A DNA stretch of 64,000 nt from Aquabacterium lacunae (GCF_004310865.1 NZ_SIXI01000002.1:1-64000), one strand, 5' to 3'; positions 30,788 through 40,069 are shown, numbered from the stretch's first letter. Notes: generated by a model from the letters alone, not told the origin. A program made the numbers and translations.

Positions 30788-31029
30788 TACAGATCGCTTT
30801 CAGATTGAATGCATTCAAAAGGGCCTCTGCACGGCCACTGACCGCACTGCCAACGCATTGCCACACAAGGTGAAAACCTGCCTTTCGGCCACCAGGGTCT
30901 TGGCCCGTTCCCGTGTTCCACGTCCGGATTCGCGGAGGGACACGGGCTGACCTGTCTCGGTGTGCACAGCGCCGGGTTGCAGCGCCTGTCAGTGGACTTC
31001 CTTTGCAAACATGCAGCAAGCCCCACCAA
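30788..31029 (-). other. rpsU 5' leader region
   Basis: No gene is seen here. Just before the rpsU start is the perfect palindrome TTGAATGCATTCAA (30805-30818). If transcription starts after the -10-like element at 31030-31047, this whole stretch is an unusually long leader. It could hold autoregulatory RNA structure. Confidence 0.4.
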
Positions 31030-31047
31030 CAAAGCCTGCGATTCTAC
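31030..31047 (-). promoter_or_regulatory. Candidate rpsU promoter, shared with efp
   Basis: The minus strand reads GTAGAATCGCAGGCTTTG, identical over 18 bases to the element before efp (7328-7345). TAGAAT would be the -10 and the following bases a GC-rich discriminator. Confidence 0.45.
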
Positions 31048-31128
31048 TCTGAAAAAACAGCGAATTCCAGAGAAATCAGGGGCTTGGCGCGCATTCGGAG
31101 CCTTGGCACGCCCCGATCACACGTTTTT

Positions 31129-31677
31129 TCAGGCCGGCCACAAGGTTTCCGGCAGTTTTTCGATGCCCTGAGCCAGCGCCAGCGCACGGCGGTGGGCCAT
31201 GTCGGGAACATGGGGCCAGCTTTCCAGCACCACCTCGGGGTTGTTCAACAGGGCTTTGAGCACCTCGGCCAGCGGCTCCAGCACGAACGCGCGCTGACGG
31301 TAGCGGGGGTGCGGCAGCACCAGCTCGGGGCTCCAGGTGATCAGATCGCCGTGCCAGATGATGTCGAGGTCAAGGGTGCGCGGGGCGTTGTGGTGCGGGC
31401 GCTCGCGGCCCTGAGCCAGTTCCTGGCGCTGGAGTGCATGCAGCAGTTCACGCGGACCCAGTGAGGTCAGCACCAGCAGCACGGCGTTGGTGTAGTCAGG
31501 GCCAGACGCATCGACCGGCGCCGAACGGTACAGCGACGAGCCCGCCACCAGCCGAGTGCCCGGCAGGCGGCCGATGGCCTGCGCGGCGGCCCGCAAGGCG
31601 GCCGGGCCATCGCCCAGGTTGGCCCCGAGGCCGATCCAGGCGTGGAAACTGCGCGGCCCGGCGACGGGTTGGCTCAT
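31129..31677 (-). CDS. folK: 2-amino-4-hydroxy-6-hydroxymethyldihydropteridine diphosphokinase
   Basis: HPPK (182 residues) transfers pyrophosphate to the pterin in folate synthesis. The family motifs are complete: WIGLGANLGD at the N-terminus, YRSAPVDASGPDYTNAVL, and the signature PRTLDLDIIWHGD followed by LPHPRYRQRAFVLEPL. Its ATG overlaps the pcnB stop by four bases; it ends the perM-hda-HAD-pcnB-folK chain. Confidence 0.96.
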   Translation of the reverse strand: MSQPVAGPRSFHAWIGLGANLGDGPAALRAAAQAIGRLPGTRLVAGSSLYRSAPVDASGPDYTNAVLLVLTSLGPRELLHALQRQELAQGRERPHHNAPRTLDLDIIWHGDLITWSPELVLPHPRYRQRAFVLEPLAEVLKALLNNPEVVLESWPHVPDMAHRRALALAQGIEKLPETLWPA

Positions 31678-33326
31678 TCGCCAGGCCCGCCCGATGCTGC
31701 GCCGCCGCGGCGGCCTTCGCCGGCCGGCTTGCGACGGCGACGACGACGCTTCTTGGCGGGGGCATCGCCCTCGCCCACATCCCCCACCTCACCCGCCAGG
31801 CCACCGTCGGTACCCGTGGTCGAAGGGGCGGCGCCACGGGCCAGGGGCGCACGGCTCTGTCGACGCTGCGACTCGGCCTCGCGGGCCTGGGCCACCAGGT
31901 CGTCGCGGGTTTCGTCGTCGGCCAGAGAGAAATCTTCCCACCAGTTGGCCAGCTCGGGCTCCACCTCACCGACCTGCCCGCGCAGGCGCAGGAAGTCGAA
32001 CCCAGCGCGGAAGCGCGGCTGCTGCACCAGGCTGTACGGGCCATTGCCCACGCGGCGGTCGAAGCGCGGCTGCATGGTCCAGATCTCGCGCATGTCGGCG
32101 GCCAGCTTGCCACGGCCTGAAATGTCGCCAATGCGGGCGTTGAACACCGCGTCGGTGGCCTGCTGCAGCGCGGGGAAGCTGGGCACGCCGTTGCGCAGGT
32201 TGGTGTCCCACTCGTCGCGCACGTCGTGCCACAGCAGACAGGCCAGCAGGAAACTGGGCGCCACCGGCTTGCCCTCGCCCACGCGACGGTCCGTGTCGGC
32301 CAGGGCCAGGTCGATGAACTCGAGGCGCTCTTCGCTGGGCGGATGCTGCGGGTCGAACACCGCGTCCAGGATGGGGAACAAACCGTGGTCCAGGCCCTGC
32401 TTGCGCAACTCTTCGAGCGAGGCGCGGGCATGGCCGGTCTGCAGCAGCTTGATCATTTCATCAAACAGGCGCGACTGCGGCACGTTCGACAGCAGGCTGG
32501 CCATGTCGCGCAGCGGGGCACGGGTGCCAGGCTCGATCTCGAAACCGAGCTTGGCCGCAAAGCGAACCACGCGGATGATGCGCACCGGGTCTTCGCGGTA
32601 GCGCATGTCGGGCTCACCGATCATGCGCAACACGCGGGCACGGGCGTCGTCGATGCCACCGTGGTAGTCCACCACCACCCCCGCGATCGGGTCGTAGTAC
32701 ATGGCATTGATGGTGAAATCGCGGCGCGCGGCATCCTGGTCTTGGGGGCCCCACACGTTGTCGCGCAGCACACGGCCACTGGCGTCGACCACGTGCGATT
32801 TGTCGCCCAGCTCCTTGCGCGACGTTTTTTCGTTGCCGCTGACCTGCTCGGCCGCACCGGCATCGAGGTAGGCGCGGAAGGTGGACACTTCAATCACTTC
32901 GTGCTCGCGCCCGCGGCCGTACACCACGTGCACGATGCGGAAACGCTTGCCGATGATGAAGGCGCGGCGGAACAGGCCCTTGACCTGCTCGGGCGTGGCG
33001 TTGGTGGCCACGTCGAAGTCTTTCGGGCGCAAGCCCAGCAGCAGGTCGCGCACGGCGCCGCCCACGATGTAGGCCTCGTAGCCGGCATCTTTCAGGGTGC
33101 TGACCACCTTGTAGGCCCGCTCGTCGACCAGGCGCACGTCGATGCCGCAATCGGCTGCGTTCAGCTCCACACGCTCACCGGTGGGCGCCTTGCTCTTGGC
33201 CTTCTTGGCGCGGCTGCGGGGCGCCTTGGCCGGCGCTTCGTCGCCCGTGGGGGCCGACGTCTGGGAAGACGCCTTGGCGCGTGCCGGCCCGCGGGCCAGG
33301 ATTTTGTTGATGAGGCTCTTGATCAT
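31674..33326 (-). CDS. pcnB: Poly(A) polymerase PcnB
   Basis: PcnB (550 residues) adds 3' A-tails that mark RNAs for decay. The class II nucleotidyltransferase core is clear: GGAVRDLLLGLRPKDFDVATNATPEQVK, RRDFTINAMYYDP, and the RNA-binding helical region. A basic extension precedes the core (about 1-50), and the C-terminus ends in a Lys/Arg run (KKRRRRRRK) and a Gly-rich tail that probably bind RNA. The ATG at 33326 overlaps the HAD gene stop by four bases. Confidence 0.95.
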   Translation of the reverse strand: MIKSLINKILARGPARAKASSQTSAPTGDEAPAKAPRSRAKKAKSKAPTGERVELNAADCGIDVRLVDERAYKVVSTLKDAGYEAYIVGGAVRDLLLGLRPKDFDVATNATPEQVKGLFRRAFIIGKRFRIVHVVYGRGREHEVIEVSTFRAYLDAGAAEQVSGNEKTSRKELGDKSHVVDASGRVLRDNVWGPQDQDAARRDFTINAMYYDPIAGVVVDYHGGIDDARARVLRMIGEPDMRYREDPVRIIRVVRFAAKLGFEIEPGTRAPLRDMASLLSNVPQSRLFDEMIKLLQTGHARASLEELRKQGLDHGLFPILDAVFDPQHPPSEERLEFIDLALADTDRRVGEGKPVAPSFLLACLLWHDVRDEWDTNLRNGVPSFPALQQATDAVFNARIGDISGRGKLAADMREIWTMQPRFDRRVGNGPYSLVQQPRFRAGFDFLRLRGQVGEVEPELANWWEDFSLADDETRDDLVAQAREAESQRRQSRAPLARGAAPSTTGTDGGLAGEVGDVGEGDAPAKKRRRRRRKPAGEGRRGGAASGGPGE

Positions 33327-33991
33327 TGGAAGAGGTTCAGCAGACGCCAGCCGCGGGCTTTCGCCTCGGCCTCCAGCGCCGGACTGGGGTTGGTGGCCAC
33401 CGGGTCGGTGGACTGCTCCAGCAGGGGCAGGTCGTTGGGCGAATCGCTGTAAAAGCTGACGCGTTGGAAATCGGTGAGCGAATGGCCCCGTTCGGCCAAC
33501 CACTGTTCGACGCGCGTGATTTTGCCCTCTCTGAAGGACGGCACACCATCGATTTCACCCGTGACGCGGCCTTCGGCGTCGCGCACGAGCTTCACGGCGA
33601 TCAGGTGATCGACGCCAAACGCCCTGGCAATGGGCTGGGTGACGAACTCGTTGGTGGCCGTGACGATGGCGATCAGGTCGCCTTGCGCACGGTGCTGCTC
33701 GACCAGGGCCAGGGCCTGCGGGCGGATGGCGGGCTGGATGACTTCGGCCAGGAAACGCGCCTGCAGATCGGCCTGCTCGGTCGGGCTCATGCGGCGCCAC
33801 ACGCTGGTGGTGAACTCGATGTACTCGGCCAGCACCAGGGTGCCATTGCAATACTGTTGATAGAAAGCGTCGTTGCGGGCACGGTAGGCCGCGGCATCGG
33901 CCAGGCCGCTGCGGCACAGGAACTCACCGAACTCGTGGTCGGAGTCAAGCGGCAGCAGGGTGTGGTCGAGGTCGAAAAGGCACAGGTTCAT
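33323..33991 (-). CDS. HAD-IB family hydrolase
   Basis: This SerB-like phosphatase (222 residues) shows HAD motif I FDLDHTLL, motif II TATNEF, and motif IV YSDSPNDLPLLE. The C1 cap (about 20-85) resembles phosphoserine/histidinol-phosphatase-like enzymes. The substrate is not known. It lies between hda and pcnB with four-base overlaps on both sides. Confidence 0.9.
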   Translation of the reverse strand: MNLCLFDLDHTLLPLDSDHEFGEFLCRSGLADAAAYRARNDAFYQQYCNGTLVLAEYIEFTTSVWRRMSPTEQADLQARFLAEVIQPAIRPQALALVEQHRAQGDLIAIVTATNEFVTQPIARAFGVDHLIAVKLVRDAEGRVTGEIDGVPSFREGKITRVEQWLAERGHSLTDFQRVSFYSDSPNDLPLLEQSTDPVATNPSPALEAEAKARGWRLLNLFQ

Positions 33992-34734
33992 GCGGTCTCC
34001 AGCGCCAGCATCTGCTTGAGCAAGGGCACGGTCACGCCCCGCTGTTCGGCCAGCGCAAATCGGTCAAGTTGGTCCAGCAGCCGCATCAGGTAGCCCTGGT
34101 CACGGCGGCAGTGCGTGAGCAGGTAAGGCAGTACGCCTTCGTGCAGCTTCAGGCCGCGGCGGCGGGCTTCGTGTTGCAAAGCTTCGCGCAGGTCGTCTTC
34201 GCCCAGCGCGTGCACAGCAAATGTGAGGCCCCAGCCCAGGCGGGTGCGCAGGTCGTCGCGCACAGGCAGATCCACCGGCGGCACTCGCCCGGCGGCCACG
34301 ATCGCGATGGCCACCGGCGTGCCTGCAGGGGCCTCCGCCAGGCTGGCTGCGCACTCGATGAACAGGTTGAAAGCCCAGTGTTGCTGCTGGGCATCCAGAC
34401 GGTCGCAGTCGTCCATCAGCACCAGGGTCGCGGCTTGCGGCTGACCGCAGTCCCACGACTGGAAGCCGTGCGGATCCAGCCACAGCACATGCCAGCCCAG
34501 CCCCAGCGCCTGCGAGGCCAGGCCCTTGAGCAGGTGGGTCTTGCCCAGGCCCTCAGCGCCCCACAGGTAGGCGGGTGCACCGGGCGTGGCACTGTCGGGC
34601 CAGGCACGCAGCCAGGCCAGCACCTCGGCGTTGTCGCCCTGCACGAAATCGTCCAGGCCGGGCACGTCAGAAGGGCCCAGGTCGAGCGCCAGTTGCCGCA
34701 TGGGGGCCCAGGCGCTTTGAAGCACTGCGCTCAT
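33988..34734 (-). CDS. hda: DnaA regulatory inactivator Hda
   Basis: This DnaA-like AAA+ protein (248 residues) promotes hydrolysis of DnaA-bound ATP after replication starts. The N-terminal clamp-binding motif QLALDL is at 14-19, Walker A reads GAEGLGKTH, Walker B LVLMDDCD, and the arginine finger region RDDLRTRLGWG follows. It lacks the DnaA DNA-binding domain IV, which confirms Hda. It overlaps perM by four bases. Confidence 0.93.
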   Translation of the reverse strand: MSAVLQSAWAPMRQLALDLGPSDVPGLDDFVQGDNAEVLAWLRAWPDSATPGAPAYLWGAEGLGKTHLLKGLASQALGLGWHVLWLDPHGFQSWDCGQPQAATLVLMDDCDRLDAQQQHWAFNLFIECAASLAEAPAGTPVAIAIVAAGRVPPVDLPVRDDLRTRLGWGLTFAVHALGEDDLREALQHEARRRGLKLHEGVLPYLLTHCRRDQGYLMRLLDQLDRFALAEQRGVTVPLLKQMLALETA

Positions 34735-35849
34735 GATGAAGGGCCGTCCTCCTGGAACCAGACCGAGCCCTGATAGGCCACCAGGGCCCGGCGGGCCAGC
34801 ACCATCAGCAACGCGCTCACAGGCAGTGCAATCAGCACCCCCACAAAGCCCAGCATGGCGCCAAACAGCATGAGCGCCAGGATCACGGCCAGGGGATGCA
34901 GCCCGATCTGCTCACCGACCAACCGGGGCGTGAGCACGATGCTTTCGACCACCTGGCCGATGCCATACACCACGCCGACCGCCACGAACGGCCACCACCA
35001 GGCCGCACCTTCGGCACTGAACTGCAACACGCCCGACAACAGCGCCAGCACCAGCCCGAGGCCAAAGCCCAGGTAGGGGATGCACACCGCCAGCCCGGTG
35101 AACACTCCGATGGGCAGGGCCAGCTCATGGCCGAAAAGCATCAGGCCGACGCTGTAGTACACCGCCAGGATCAGCATCACCAGCAACTGCCCCCGCAGGT
35201 AATGCCCCATGACGGTGTCGGTTTCACTGGCCACCGCCAGCACGCCACGCCGCCAGCGCACTGGCACCAGGCCGGTGGCCAGCGCGAGGATGCGCGACCA
35301 ATCACACAACCAGTAAAACGCCAGCATGGGCACCAGCCCCACCAGCCCCACCACGGTGAACAGGGCGCTGCCGCCCACCTTGACCGAATTGAGCACGGCC
35401 TGGGACAGCTCTTCGCCATGGGTGGAGAGGTGGCGGGCAATGAGCGGCTTGAAATCAGCCAGCTCCTGCGGCACCTTGAGACCCATTTGCGCCAGCCAGG
35501 GCTGCAGACCCAGCCAGGCTCGCTGGGCCAGGTCCGGCAACTGTTCGCGCAGGCGCGGTACCAGGTCCATCACGATGGGCACCAGCAAGGCCGCCAGCAG
35601 CACCAAGGTCACGCCTGCCCCCAGCACCGCCACGCCAGCCGCCAGGGCACGTGGCCAGCGGCGGCGCACCAGCGCCTCAACCGCAGGTTGCAGCACATAG
35701 GCCAGAGCGAACGACAACAGAAAGGGTGCGAAAACCGCCGCCTGCCGGCTCATGCCCCAGGCCAGGGCTGCCACCAGCACGCCCACCAGCCAGGGCCACC
35801 ACCGCGCGGGGGGTGTCTGTGCGACGGGGGCAAGGTCATCTCGGCTCAT
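34731..35849 (-). CDS. AI-2E family transporter (PerM)
   Basis: This inner-membrane protein (372 residues) has about eight hydrophobic segments and the AI-2E/PerM pattern, including LPIGVFTGLAVCIPYLGFGLG and LVGEQIGLHPLAVILALMLFGAMLGFVGVLIALP. Family members export small molecules or act as sodium/proton antiporters, and the substrate here is unknown. It is first in the perM-hda-HAD-pcnB-folK chain. Confidence 0.92.
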   Translation of the reverse strand: MSRDDLAPVAQTPPARWWPWLVGVLVAALAWGMSRQAAVFAPFLLSFALAYVLQPAVEALVRRRWPRALAAGVAVLGAGVTLVLLAALLVPIVMDLVPRLREQLPDLAQRAWLGLQPWLAQMGLKVPQELADFKPLIARHLSTHGEELSQAVLNSVKVGGSALFTVVGLVGLVPMLAFYWLCDWSRILALATGLVPVRWRRGVLAVASETDTVMGHYLRGQLLVMLILAVYYSVGLMLFGHELALPIGVFTGLAVCIPYLGFGLGLVLALLSGVLQFSAEGAAWWWPFVAVGVVYGIGQVVESIVLTPRLVGEQIGLHPLAVILALMLFGAMLGFVGVLIALPVSALLMVLARRALVAYQGSVWFQEDGPSS

Positions 35850-35898
35850 TGCCTGAGATTCTATCGGGCCCTTGGGCCCTCACGCCGACTGTGCGCGC

Positions 35899-36648
35899 TC
35901 AGCGACGGCCCGCGCAGTCGGTGGCCTCGTACACGGCCTTGTGGGCAGCATCGAGGTCGGTCTCGAACTTCTTGTGGTCGCGCTGCCCCTCGGGTTGCGA
36001 CAGGTACTCCTGCTGGATGACCGCCTCACGTCGCTTGTATTCGGCCAGGCAATTGGCTTCGCGCATCTCGGCGGCTTGATCGACCTTGGGCGCCACGGCC
36101 TCCAGCTGAATGCGATAAGCGTCGAGCTTGGCAGCGCGGGCGCTTTCATCGGGCTCGATGTCGTTGTAGAGCACCGCGGCCAGCATGAGGGCCTCACCGA
36201 TGGTCACCTCGGACTGCTTGAGGCGCTCCGGCACGGTCTGCAGCAACTTTTCCGCCAAGGGGCGCCTCTGTTCGGGCGTGCCGTTTTCGCTCAGCTCCTG
36301 CCACTGGGTGAAGGCGCGCTGAAACCGCAGGTAATTGGCCACGCGGGCCAGCTCCTGCGCCCCATTGGGCGACTTGCCCACCGTGTCTTGGAGGCTCTTC
36401 CACTCGTCGGGCGAAAAGTCGGCCGGCCGGCCGTCATCGAGCACAGCGGGCGGGGTGCTCAGGTTGCGCAAGGCCTCGGCCGCCGACGCAGGAGGCTCGA
36501 CGGGAGACACCGCGGCCACACCGCTCGCTGCGTCGGGCCCCTGTTGTTGCTGGTGCCACCACAAGCCTGCCCCCACCGCAGCACCCAGCACCAAGGCACC
36601 GCCCCACAGCAGCAGGTTCGGGCGTTTCTGACGGTCGTAGGAAATCAT
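35899..36648 (-). CDS. Hypothetical membrane-anchored protein
   Basis: The 249-residue protein has an N-terminal membrane anchor (about 11-28, LLLWGGALVLGAAVGAGLWW), then a Pro/Ala-rich linker and a mostly helical soluble domain rich in Glu, Gln and Lys. I recognise no family. The region FSPDEWKSLQDTVGKSPNGAQELARVANYLRFQRAF suggests a structured helical domain on the periplasmic side. It lies upstream of perM on the same strand and is divergent from plsY. Confidence 0.75.
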   Translation of the reverse strand: MISYDRQKRPNLLLWGGALVLGAAVGAGLWWHQQQQGPDAASGVAAVSPVEPPASAAEALRNLSTPPAVLDDGRPADFSPDEWKSLQDTVGKSPNGAQELARVANYLRFQRAFTQWQELSENGTPEQRRPLAEKLLQTVPERLKQSEVTIGEALMLAAVLYNDIEPDESARAAKLDAYRIQLEAVAPKVDQAAEMREANCLAEYKRREAVIQQEYLSQPEGQRDHKKFETDLDAAHKAVYEATDCAGRR

Positions 36649-36786
36649 GGCTGGGCGGGGGGTGAATCTGAGCGACTGCATTGTCACCCCGTGCCTGCAC
36701 ACCCCGTCACGGGAATGTCCCCTAGCAGCGGCTACACTGGCGCGTTTTTCGAGCACCGAGCCGCGCCCCATCGGCTCACCACACCC

Positions 36787-37416
36787 ATGGATCTGCAAGC
36801 CCTTTCCCCACAGACCCAGTCGGCCGCGGGCGCCGTGCTGGGCTACCTGATCGGTTCTCTGTCGTTTGCCGTGATCGTCAGCCGCCTGTTCGGCCTGAGC
36901 GACCCGCGCACGTACGGCTCGGGCAACCCGGGTGCCACCAACGTGCTGCGCTCGGGCAACAAGGCAGCCGCCATCCTGACCCTGGTGTTCGACGCCCTGA
37001 AGGCCTATGTGCCCATCGTGGTGGCTCAGCGCATGGGCCTGAGCCTGGACGTACAGACCGCCGTGGGGCTGGGGGCCTTCCTGGGCCACCTGTGGCCCGT
37101 GTTCTTCAAGTTCGAGGGTGGCAAGGGCGTGGCCACGGCCGCAGGTGCGCTGCTCGCTTTCGATCCGGCCATGGGCGGCCTGACGCTGCTGGTGTGGCTG
37201 GCCATGGCCGCCATCTTCCGCTATTCGTCGCTGGCGGCCCTGACCGCTTCGCTGGCGGCGCCCGTGCTGCAGTGGCACTTCAATGGCGTGGGCGTGATGT
37301 TCTGGGGTGTGGTGGTGATGAGCGTGCTGCTGATCTGGCGCCATGAGGCCAACATCCGCAAGCTGCTGGCTGGCGAAGAAAGCAAGCTGGGCCAGAAAGC
37401 CGCCCCGAAATCCTGA
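36787..37416 (+). CDS. plsY: Glycerol-3-phosphate acyltransferase PlsY
   Basis: This membrane acyltransferase (209 residues) uses acyl phosphate to acylate glycerol-3-phosphate, starting phospholipid synthesis. The conserved GYLIGSLSFAVIVSR, GSGNPGATNVLRSGNKAAAILTLVFDALKA, and FKFEGGKGVATAAG motifs are all present. The ATG at 36787 fits the family N-terminus. Confidence 0.96.
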   Translation: MDLQALSPQTQSAAGAVLGYLIGSLSFAVIVSRLFGLSDPRTYGSGNPGATNVLRSGNKAAAILTLVFDALKAYVPIVVAQRMGLSLDVQTAVGLGAFLGHLWPVFFKFEGGKGVATAAGALLAFDPAMGGLTLLVWLAMAAIFRYSSLAALTASLAAPVLQWHFNGVGVMFWGVVVMSVLLIWRHEANIRKLLAGEESKLGQKAAPKS

Positions 37417-37440
37417 CCCCACAGCAACCACCCATACACC

Positions 37441-37824
37441 GTGGCCAACCCCATCGACACCCCGGCATGGCGCCAATGGCTGGCGCCCGCCCTGATCGTG
37501 CTGGCCGTGTACCTGGGCATGCAGTGGTGGCAAGGCCGCCAGGGTGATGAAACCGGCCGACAACTGGCCGCCCTCGCCCGCCCGGGCGACATCGTGATGT
37601 ACAGCACCGACACCTGCGTGTATTGCCACCGGGCCATGGACCAGCTGGAGGCCTGGGGTGTGCCCTACACCGAGTGCGACATCGACCGCGACCGCGAGTG
37701 CGCGCAGACCTACCAGGCCGCCGGTTCACCCGGCACGCCGCTGATGAACGTGCGTGGGCAATGGCAGCTGGGCTTCAATGCGCAGGGCGTGCTGAACACC
37801 CTGCAAAACGGACCTCGCCCCTGA
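37441..37824 (+). CDS. Membrane-anchored glutaredoxin family protein
   Basis: This protein (127 residues) has an N-terminal membrane helix (about 11-27) followed by a glutaredoxin-like domain with the redox motif CVYC and the cis-proline segment GTPLMNV. A GTG start at 37441 is used. It follows plsY by 24 bases and is probably co-transcribed. The partner is unknown; a thiol redox role at the membrane is inferred. Confidence 0.85.
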   Translation: MANPIDTPAWRQWLAPALIVLAVYLGMQWWQGRQGDETGRQLAALARPGDIVMYSTDTCVYCHRAMDQLEAWGVPYTECDIDRDRECAQTYQAAGSPGTPLMNVRGQWQLGFNAQGVLNTLQNGPRP

Positions 37825-37854
37825 ACCCCACGCATCCGGGCAACGCCCAAGGGC

Positions 37855-38478
37855 TCACAGTCCCAGCGCCGCCAGCTCCCCACGCCCCTCACGCAACACC
37901 ACCGCCTCGCCGCTGCTGAGGTCGACCACGGTGGTGGGCGACATGGCGCAGGCACCGGCATCGATCACGGCGGACACCTGCTTCTGCAGACGTTCACGAA
38001 TGTCGTGCGCATCATTCAGCGCATCGTCTTCACCCGGCAGAATCAGGGTGGTCGCCAGCAAGGGTTGCCCCATTTCTTCGAGCAGGCCTTGAAGGGCCTT
38101 GTGGTCGGGCACGCGAAGGCCGATGGTGCGCCTTGAAGGGTGCGACACCCGGCGTGGCACTTCTTTGGTGGCCTCCAGGATGAAGGTGTAAGGCCCGGGT
38201 GTGCCCAGCTTGAGCAGGCGGTACTGCCGGTTGTCCACACGTGCGTACTGCGCCAACTCAGACAGGTCTCGGCACAGCAGCGTCAGGTGATGGCGCTCGT
38301 CGACACCCCGGATGCGACGCAAGGCATCAACAGCTGCCTTGTCGTCCAGGTGGCACACCAGCGCATAACTGGAGTCGGTCGGCACGGCCACCACCTGCCC
38401 TTGCTGCAACAGTTGCGCGGCCTGTCGAAGCAGGCGCTGCTGAGGGTGGTCCGGATGGACCTCGAACAACTGGGCCAT
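37855..38478 (-). CDS. L-threonylcarbamoyladenylate synthase family protein (YciO type)
   Basis: The 207-residue protein is of the Sua5/YciO/YrdC fold: VVAVPTDSSYALVCHLDDKAAVDALRRIRG, HHLTLLCRDLSELAQYA, and TPGPYTFILEATKEVPRR. Such enzymes make or relate to threonylcarbamoyl-AMP for tRNA t6A. It matches the YciO branch more than TsaC. It follows the PHP exonuclease gene by 6 bases. Confidence 0.9.
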   Translation of the reverse strand: MAQLFEVHPDHPQQRLLRQAAQLLQQGQVVAVPTDSSYALVCHLDDKAAVDALRRIRGVDERHHLTLLCRDLSELAQYARVDNRQYRLLKLGTPGPYTFILEATKEVPRRVSHPSRRTIGLRVPDHKALQGLLEEMGQPLLATTLILPGEDDALNDAHDIRERLQKQVSAVIDAGACAMSPTTVVDLSSGEAVVLREGRGELAALGL

Positions 38479-38484
38479 GGGCTG

Positions 38485-39354
38485 TCAGGCGCGGTGGATG
38501 CGCGCCTGCAGGGCTTCCCAAACCGGCGTGACCTTGCCGGGCAGGTCGGGCAAGGTGCCCAGGTCGGTGTGGCTTTCATTGGGGTCATGGAAGTCGGACC
38601 CGCGCGAGGCCAGCAGGTCGAACTCGACCGCCATGTCGGCGTATCTGGCGTACTCGGCCACGGTGTGGCTGCCCGTGACCACTTCGACACCCAGACCGCC
38701 GTGGGCCTTGAACTCGGTGAACAGGGCGTACTCCTCGGTGGGCGTGAAGTCATAGCGTCCGGGGTGCGCGATCACGGCCAGACCGCCCGCCTGAGTGATC
38801 CAGCGAATGGCATCACCCAGGCTGGCCCAGCGGTGCTCGACATAGCCCGGCTTGCCTTCGGTCAGGTAGCGACGGAACACCTCATGGGTGTCGCCACAGG
38901 CCCCCACTTCGACCAGGTAACGCGCGAAATGGGTGCGCGAGATCAGGTCGGGGTTGCCCACGTACTTCAAAGCACCCTCGAAAGCGCCCGGTATGCCCAC
39001 GCGTGCCAGATCAGCCGCCATGTCTCGCGCACGGCGCTCTCGGCCGCCCCGCGTGAAGGCCAGCCCATCGACCATGCCCGGGTGGGTGTGGTCAAAGCCC
39101 AGGCCCACGATGTGCACGGTCTTGCCTGCAAAGGTCACCGAAATCTCGGTGCCCGTGAGGTAGTCCATGCCCCGTGCGTGTGCAGCCTCCAGCGCGAACT
39201 GCTGCCCGCCCACTTCATCGTGGTCGGTCAGGGCCCACAACTGGACACCGTTGGCACAGGCACGGTCTGCCACGGCCTCGGGCGTGAGTGTGCCGTCTGA
39301 CACGCTGGAGTGGCAGTGGAGATCGGCGTTGAGCAGGTGCAGGGCGGACGACAT
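38485..39354 (-). CDS. rnm: PHP domain 5'-3' exoribonuclease (RNase AM/YciV type)
   Basis: The 289-residue PHP phosphoesterase shows metal-binding motifs DLHCHSSVSDG, TDHDEVGG and ASRGSDFHDP, with IAHPGRYDF in the middle. The E. coli homologue YciV trims the 5' ends of rRNA and degrades short oligonucleotides. Pairing with yciO matches the enterobacterial yciO-yciV neighbourhood. The start at 39354 avoids a GTG-rich upstream extension. Confidence 0.9.
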   Translation of the reverse strand: MSSALHLLNADLHCHSSVSDGTLTPEAVADRACANGVQLWALTDHDEVGGQQFALEAAHARGMDYLTGTEISVTFAGKTVHIVGLGFDHTHPGMVDGLAFTRGGRERRARDMAADLARVGIPGAFEGALKYVGNPDLISRTHFARYLVEVGACGDTHEVFRRYLTEGKPGYVEHRWASLGDAIRWITQAGGLAVIAHPGRYDFTPTEEYALFTEFKAHGGLGVEVVTGSHTVAEYARYADMAVEFDLLASRGSDFHDPNESHTDLGTLPDLPGKVTPVWEALQARIHRA

Positions 39355-39393
39355 TGATGCATTGTAGGCAGCGCCGTCAGAGTGCAACGCTAC

Positions 39394-39798
39394 TCAGCGC
39401 TCATGACCGTGACTGGCGTACTGGTTTCGGTAGGAACGCGCATAGGCATCCAGGCTGGCCTGCGTGAGTTCGCACACCAGTTTTTCATCAATCGGCTGCC
39501 GGTAGCGGAACTTGACATGCCGCATGCCTTTGCCTGCACCTTGCAGTTCAGGAAAGTCACTCAACAGCTGCACGCCGTTGAACACCTGGAGGTGGACATT
39601 GAGCTTGAACATCACGATGGCCAGCAGGTTGTCGCCATCGTTGGTGAAGACAAGATTGCCCCACTTCACTTCAGGGCGCAGCTGTGGGGCCACCGACTGG
39701 ATCGCCCGCTGGACGGCTTGCGCCGTCTCTCGCTGCTCGGGGCGGACACTGTCGTAAAACGCGTTGATCAACGCGGGAGATTGCAGGGGTCGGCGCAT
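39394..39798 (-). CDS. DUF1801 domain-containing protein
   Basis: This small soluble protein (134 residues) carries the DUF1801/YdhG-like pattern: RETAQAVQRAIQSVAPQLRPEVKWGNLVFTND, and a C-terminal helical part. Function unknown. It stands alone between the PHP exonuclease and dcd genes. Confidence 0.85.
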   Translation of the reverse strand: MRRPLQSPALINAFYDSVRPEQRETAQAVQRAIQSVAPQLRPEVKWGNLVFTNDGDNLLAIVMFKLNVHLQVFNGVQLLSDFPELQGAGKGMRHVKFRYRQPIDEKLVCELTQASLDAYARSYRNQYASHGHER

Positions 39799-40069
39799 GG
39801 GGGAAAGGCCCAGACAAAAGGTACTACCAGAGCATTGATACCCGATCGCCCCCTCCCTGAAGTCTGTAGGGACTTCCGTGCGACCCGATAGCCAGCGACG
39901 GCCTCCGTGTGGATGTCATTGTTGTTCCCGGATTTTGCCCAGGCTTCACATCGGAGCTGTCACAGCGTGCCCAAGGGCACTCAATACCGCCATTGATGTT
40001 ACCGCAACTACTTGTCGTGCCCCATCCTTGGAATGGGTGGCACGTGCTTGTTTTGTCGGCCTCTGGCGC
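39799..40069. other. Intergenic region without recognised gene
   Basis: I find no gene, RNA or terminator that I can support in these 271 bases. Base composition is somewhat less GC-rich than in the neighbouring genes. Confidence 0.5.
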
